A stretch of 64,000 nt of DNA from CAYTBN01 sp964436045. Lineage in GTDB: Bacteria; Myxococcota_A; UBA796; UBA9615; CAYRNR01. The notes under the pieces are model-generated. The model ran no database searches and had not been told where the DNA came from. It saw only the letters and a program-made list of their open reading frames with translations. Numbering within the stretch: position 1 is the first letter of the stretch; the number at the start of each line of letters is the position of its first letter. The translations under genes were made by a program, and so were the position numbers. Positions 63,901 to 64,000 of the stretch are shown here, piece by piece. Location: the NCBI GenBank assembly GCA_964436045.1, contig CAYTBN010000003.1, positions 124,001 through 188,000 of the forward strand. The letters are read 5' to 3'.

Positions 63901-64000
63901 CGCCCTGCTGGGACGCGCAGAGCGTGAGCTGGTCGCGGTGCAGCTGGAGCGGGGATTGCAGTCGGCGCGGGTGGTGCGGGCGGCCGTTGCTCTGCACATG
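60938..64000 (+). CDS. Kinase-like/AAA ATPase/TPR regulator (partial, runs off window)
   Basis: An open frame from ATG 60938 to the window end (1021 codons, no stop). Domains: a kinase-like domain (1-250) with HLDLKPDN for HRDLKPxN, DFGLARG and MAPELL, but no Gly-rich loop (RVDRRERSELLRV) and a shortened segment after DLYSLGISLL; an AAA/STAND-type ATPase with Walker A GEPGVGKTR (about 299-307) and Walker B LFLDDVDRG; then TPR-like repeats to the end (GEYAQALDAYRKALDLA). The architecture resembles PknK-type signalling proteins. The missing Gly loop suggests weak or absent kinase activity. Confidence 0.88.
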   Translation, partial: MDVIDDRYQVIERVDRRERSELLRVEDRLRPGRILMLKLLRPSSEEERQAFANDFRVRAGLRHHGVARVYEYGTDEASGSPYYTGEWIGGRPWDEVAPTADPRLLFRLCADVCCILDHCHARDLLHLDLKPDNLLIVDEEGGVRAKVLDFGLARGRSRQRAPGGTPIYMAPELLEGKAFDGRVDLYSLGISLLPPSGRSEVPGYPREGGPPADWPRALRTLVGRMIDRDPEARFGSARAVLTHIERAGVLPADELRALREGEIPFAGRGVTMMRLREAYRRCFAGERDAVRGVLLAGEPGVGKTRVLREFRATVTTLPPVVVAGDPYAEEVPFAPLGDPLARLWQRKEIRESSGGPFGLALAALLPGLQPAPAADAVAPSGHDDLVRAVTDFLVEAGRPKPGTLFLDDVDRGDVVAMEILRALLLRDDNPWFVVCTARGPVDLPGADRIVLDGLDDRAIEAMLRARFGDLTIDPGLVPRLHSITGGNPSFVELLLRHLRVESKDGGPERLVLTELESVETPADLAESIRQRQASLTREQRTSLGFLALAGRAMTLEAICGALELEESDQGTLLEGLVGQGLVRRDGAGREARYRFDAEHHAATTYETLPDAVRRKHHAAAARLLTHVEDVDDLRDLARHLASSGEPGKAAEVLLRAANRARARFAHNSAEGLLRRAVATVPVDDLRLRAQIGIALGDLMVHLGRYRAASDAYWDVERLDPSAVGPAIMGRLALHQGGLAMKTGERSLGLTLLERSVGYLEGTGPCEDLARAYKELADAFMAEDIERARRYCDLALGNLAVDAPQHETAALRLLSGELAAMSGDYEAGIEDVGTAVRLFRAAGASPEELAALDVQGRMLRDTGDPQAALQVTQRAVEWAERTGDRNQYARVLIGHGDGLWHAGEYAQALDAYRKALDLATEIGHPIQEATARKRLGRLYSYAGNPDRAQEELQRSILLFDASNDRLAAGEARVWLAGTRLRAGEREGLSALLGRAERELVAVQLERGLQSARVVRAAVALHM

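Noticed and set aside
61307..63997. Very long open frame on the minus strand (about 896 codons)
   Set aside because: It is antisense to the kinase/AAA/TPR gene, whose plus-strand frame shows Walker A, DFG and TPR motifs. The minus frame is Gln/Arg/Gly/Val-rich with no motifs and is open only because of high GC.

Overview
The window is a high-GC chromosomal segment that looks like the origin region of a Myxococcota / deltaproteobacterial-type bacterium. This rests on several things: the gene order dnaA-dnaN-recF-gyrB facing rpmH-rnpA-yidD-yidC-khpB-mnmE-mnmG-rsmG-parB-bactofilin; a perfect 16-bp palindrome matching the parS variant TGTTCCACGTGGAACA; three Ser/Thr kinase-like proteins; Asp-rich lipoprotein linkers; and Cys/Asp-rich MopE-like metal-binding repeats. 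The assignment is inferred from gene content only. A run of 100 N at 54128-54227 shows the window is a scaffold, probably from a draft or metagenome assembly.

Layout. 0-4 kb (minus): phosphoesterase, secreted protein, the F0 genes atpE, atpB and an atpI-like gene, and a TPR lipoprotein. 4-16.5 kb (minus): gyrA, two Get3/ArsA-like ATPases, an Asp-rich lipoprotein, gyrB, recF, dnaN and dnaA, with candidate oriC DNA on both sides of dnaA. 16.6-25.7 kb (plus): rpmH, rnpA, yidD, yidC, khpB, mnmE, mnmG (parS at its start codon), rsmG, parB and bactofilin. No parA lies beside parB. 25.8-36.8 kb: ribosomal L28/L33; a FolM-like pteridine reductase divergent from a split methionine synthase; ResB with a tetraheme cytochrome and adenosine deaminase; a degenerate polysaccharide-deacetylase-like protein; nth; and lipA. 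36.9-45.7 kb: lipoproteins, a ketosynthase paired with a catalytically dead ketosynthase, a MopE-like protein and a PEGA-domain kinase. 45.8-53.4 kb: a tripartite RND efflux operon, then a thioester-reductase-like SDR and a FabL-type enoyl reductase. 53.5-57.2 kb: a decayed CoA-transferase, an outer-membrane protein fragment and small proteins. 57.2-64 kb: an apparent three-gene operon (peroxiredoxin-like/kinase fusion, methyltransferase, SIR2-like protein), a HesB-like gene with an in-frame UGA that is very probably selenocysteine, and a kinase/AAA/TPR protein running off the window.

The strongest unusual signals are at the right end. The HesB-like gene reads through UGA exactly where the family has a cysteine, with a SECIS-like hairpin downstream. 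The peroxiredoxin-like domain fused to a kinase has lost its peroxidatic cysteine and sits in an operon with a SIR2-like gene. Other points worth checking are Gln at GyrA position 83, a Na+-type signature in the ATP synthase c subunit, Glu/Thr/Ala repeat tails on unrelated proteins, and two genes broken by amber codons that look like mutated CAG. Most genes are tightly packed, often with 1-4 nt stop/start overlaps that suggest translational coupling.
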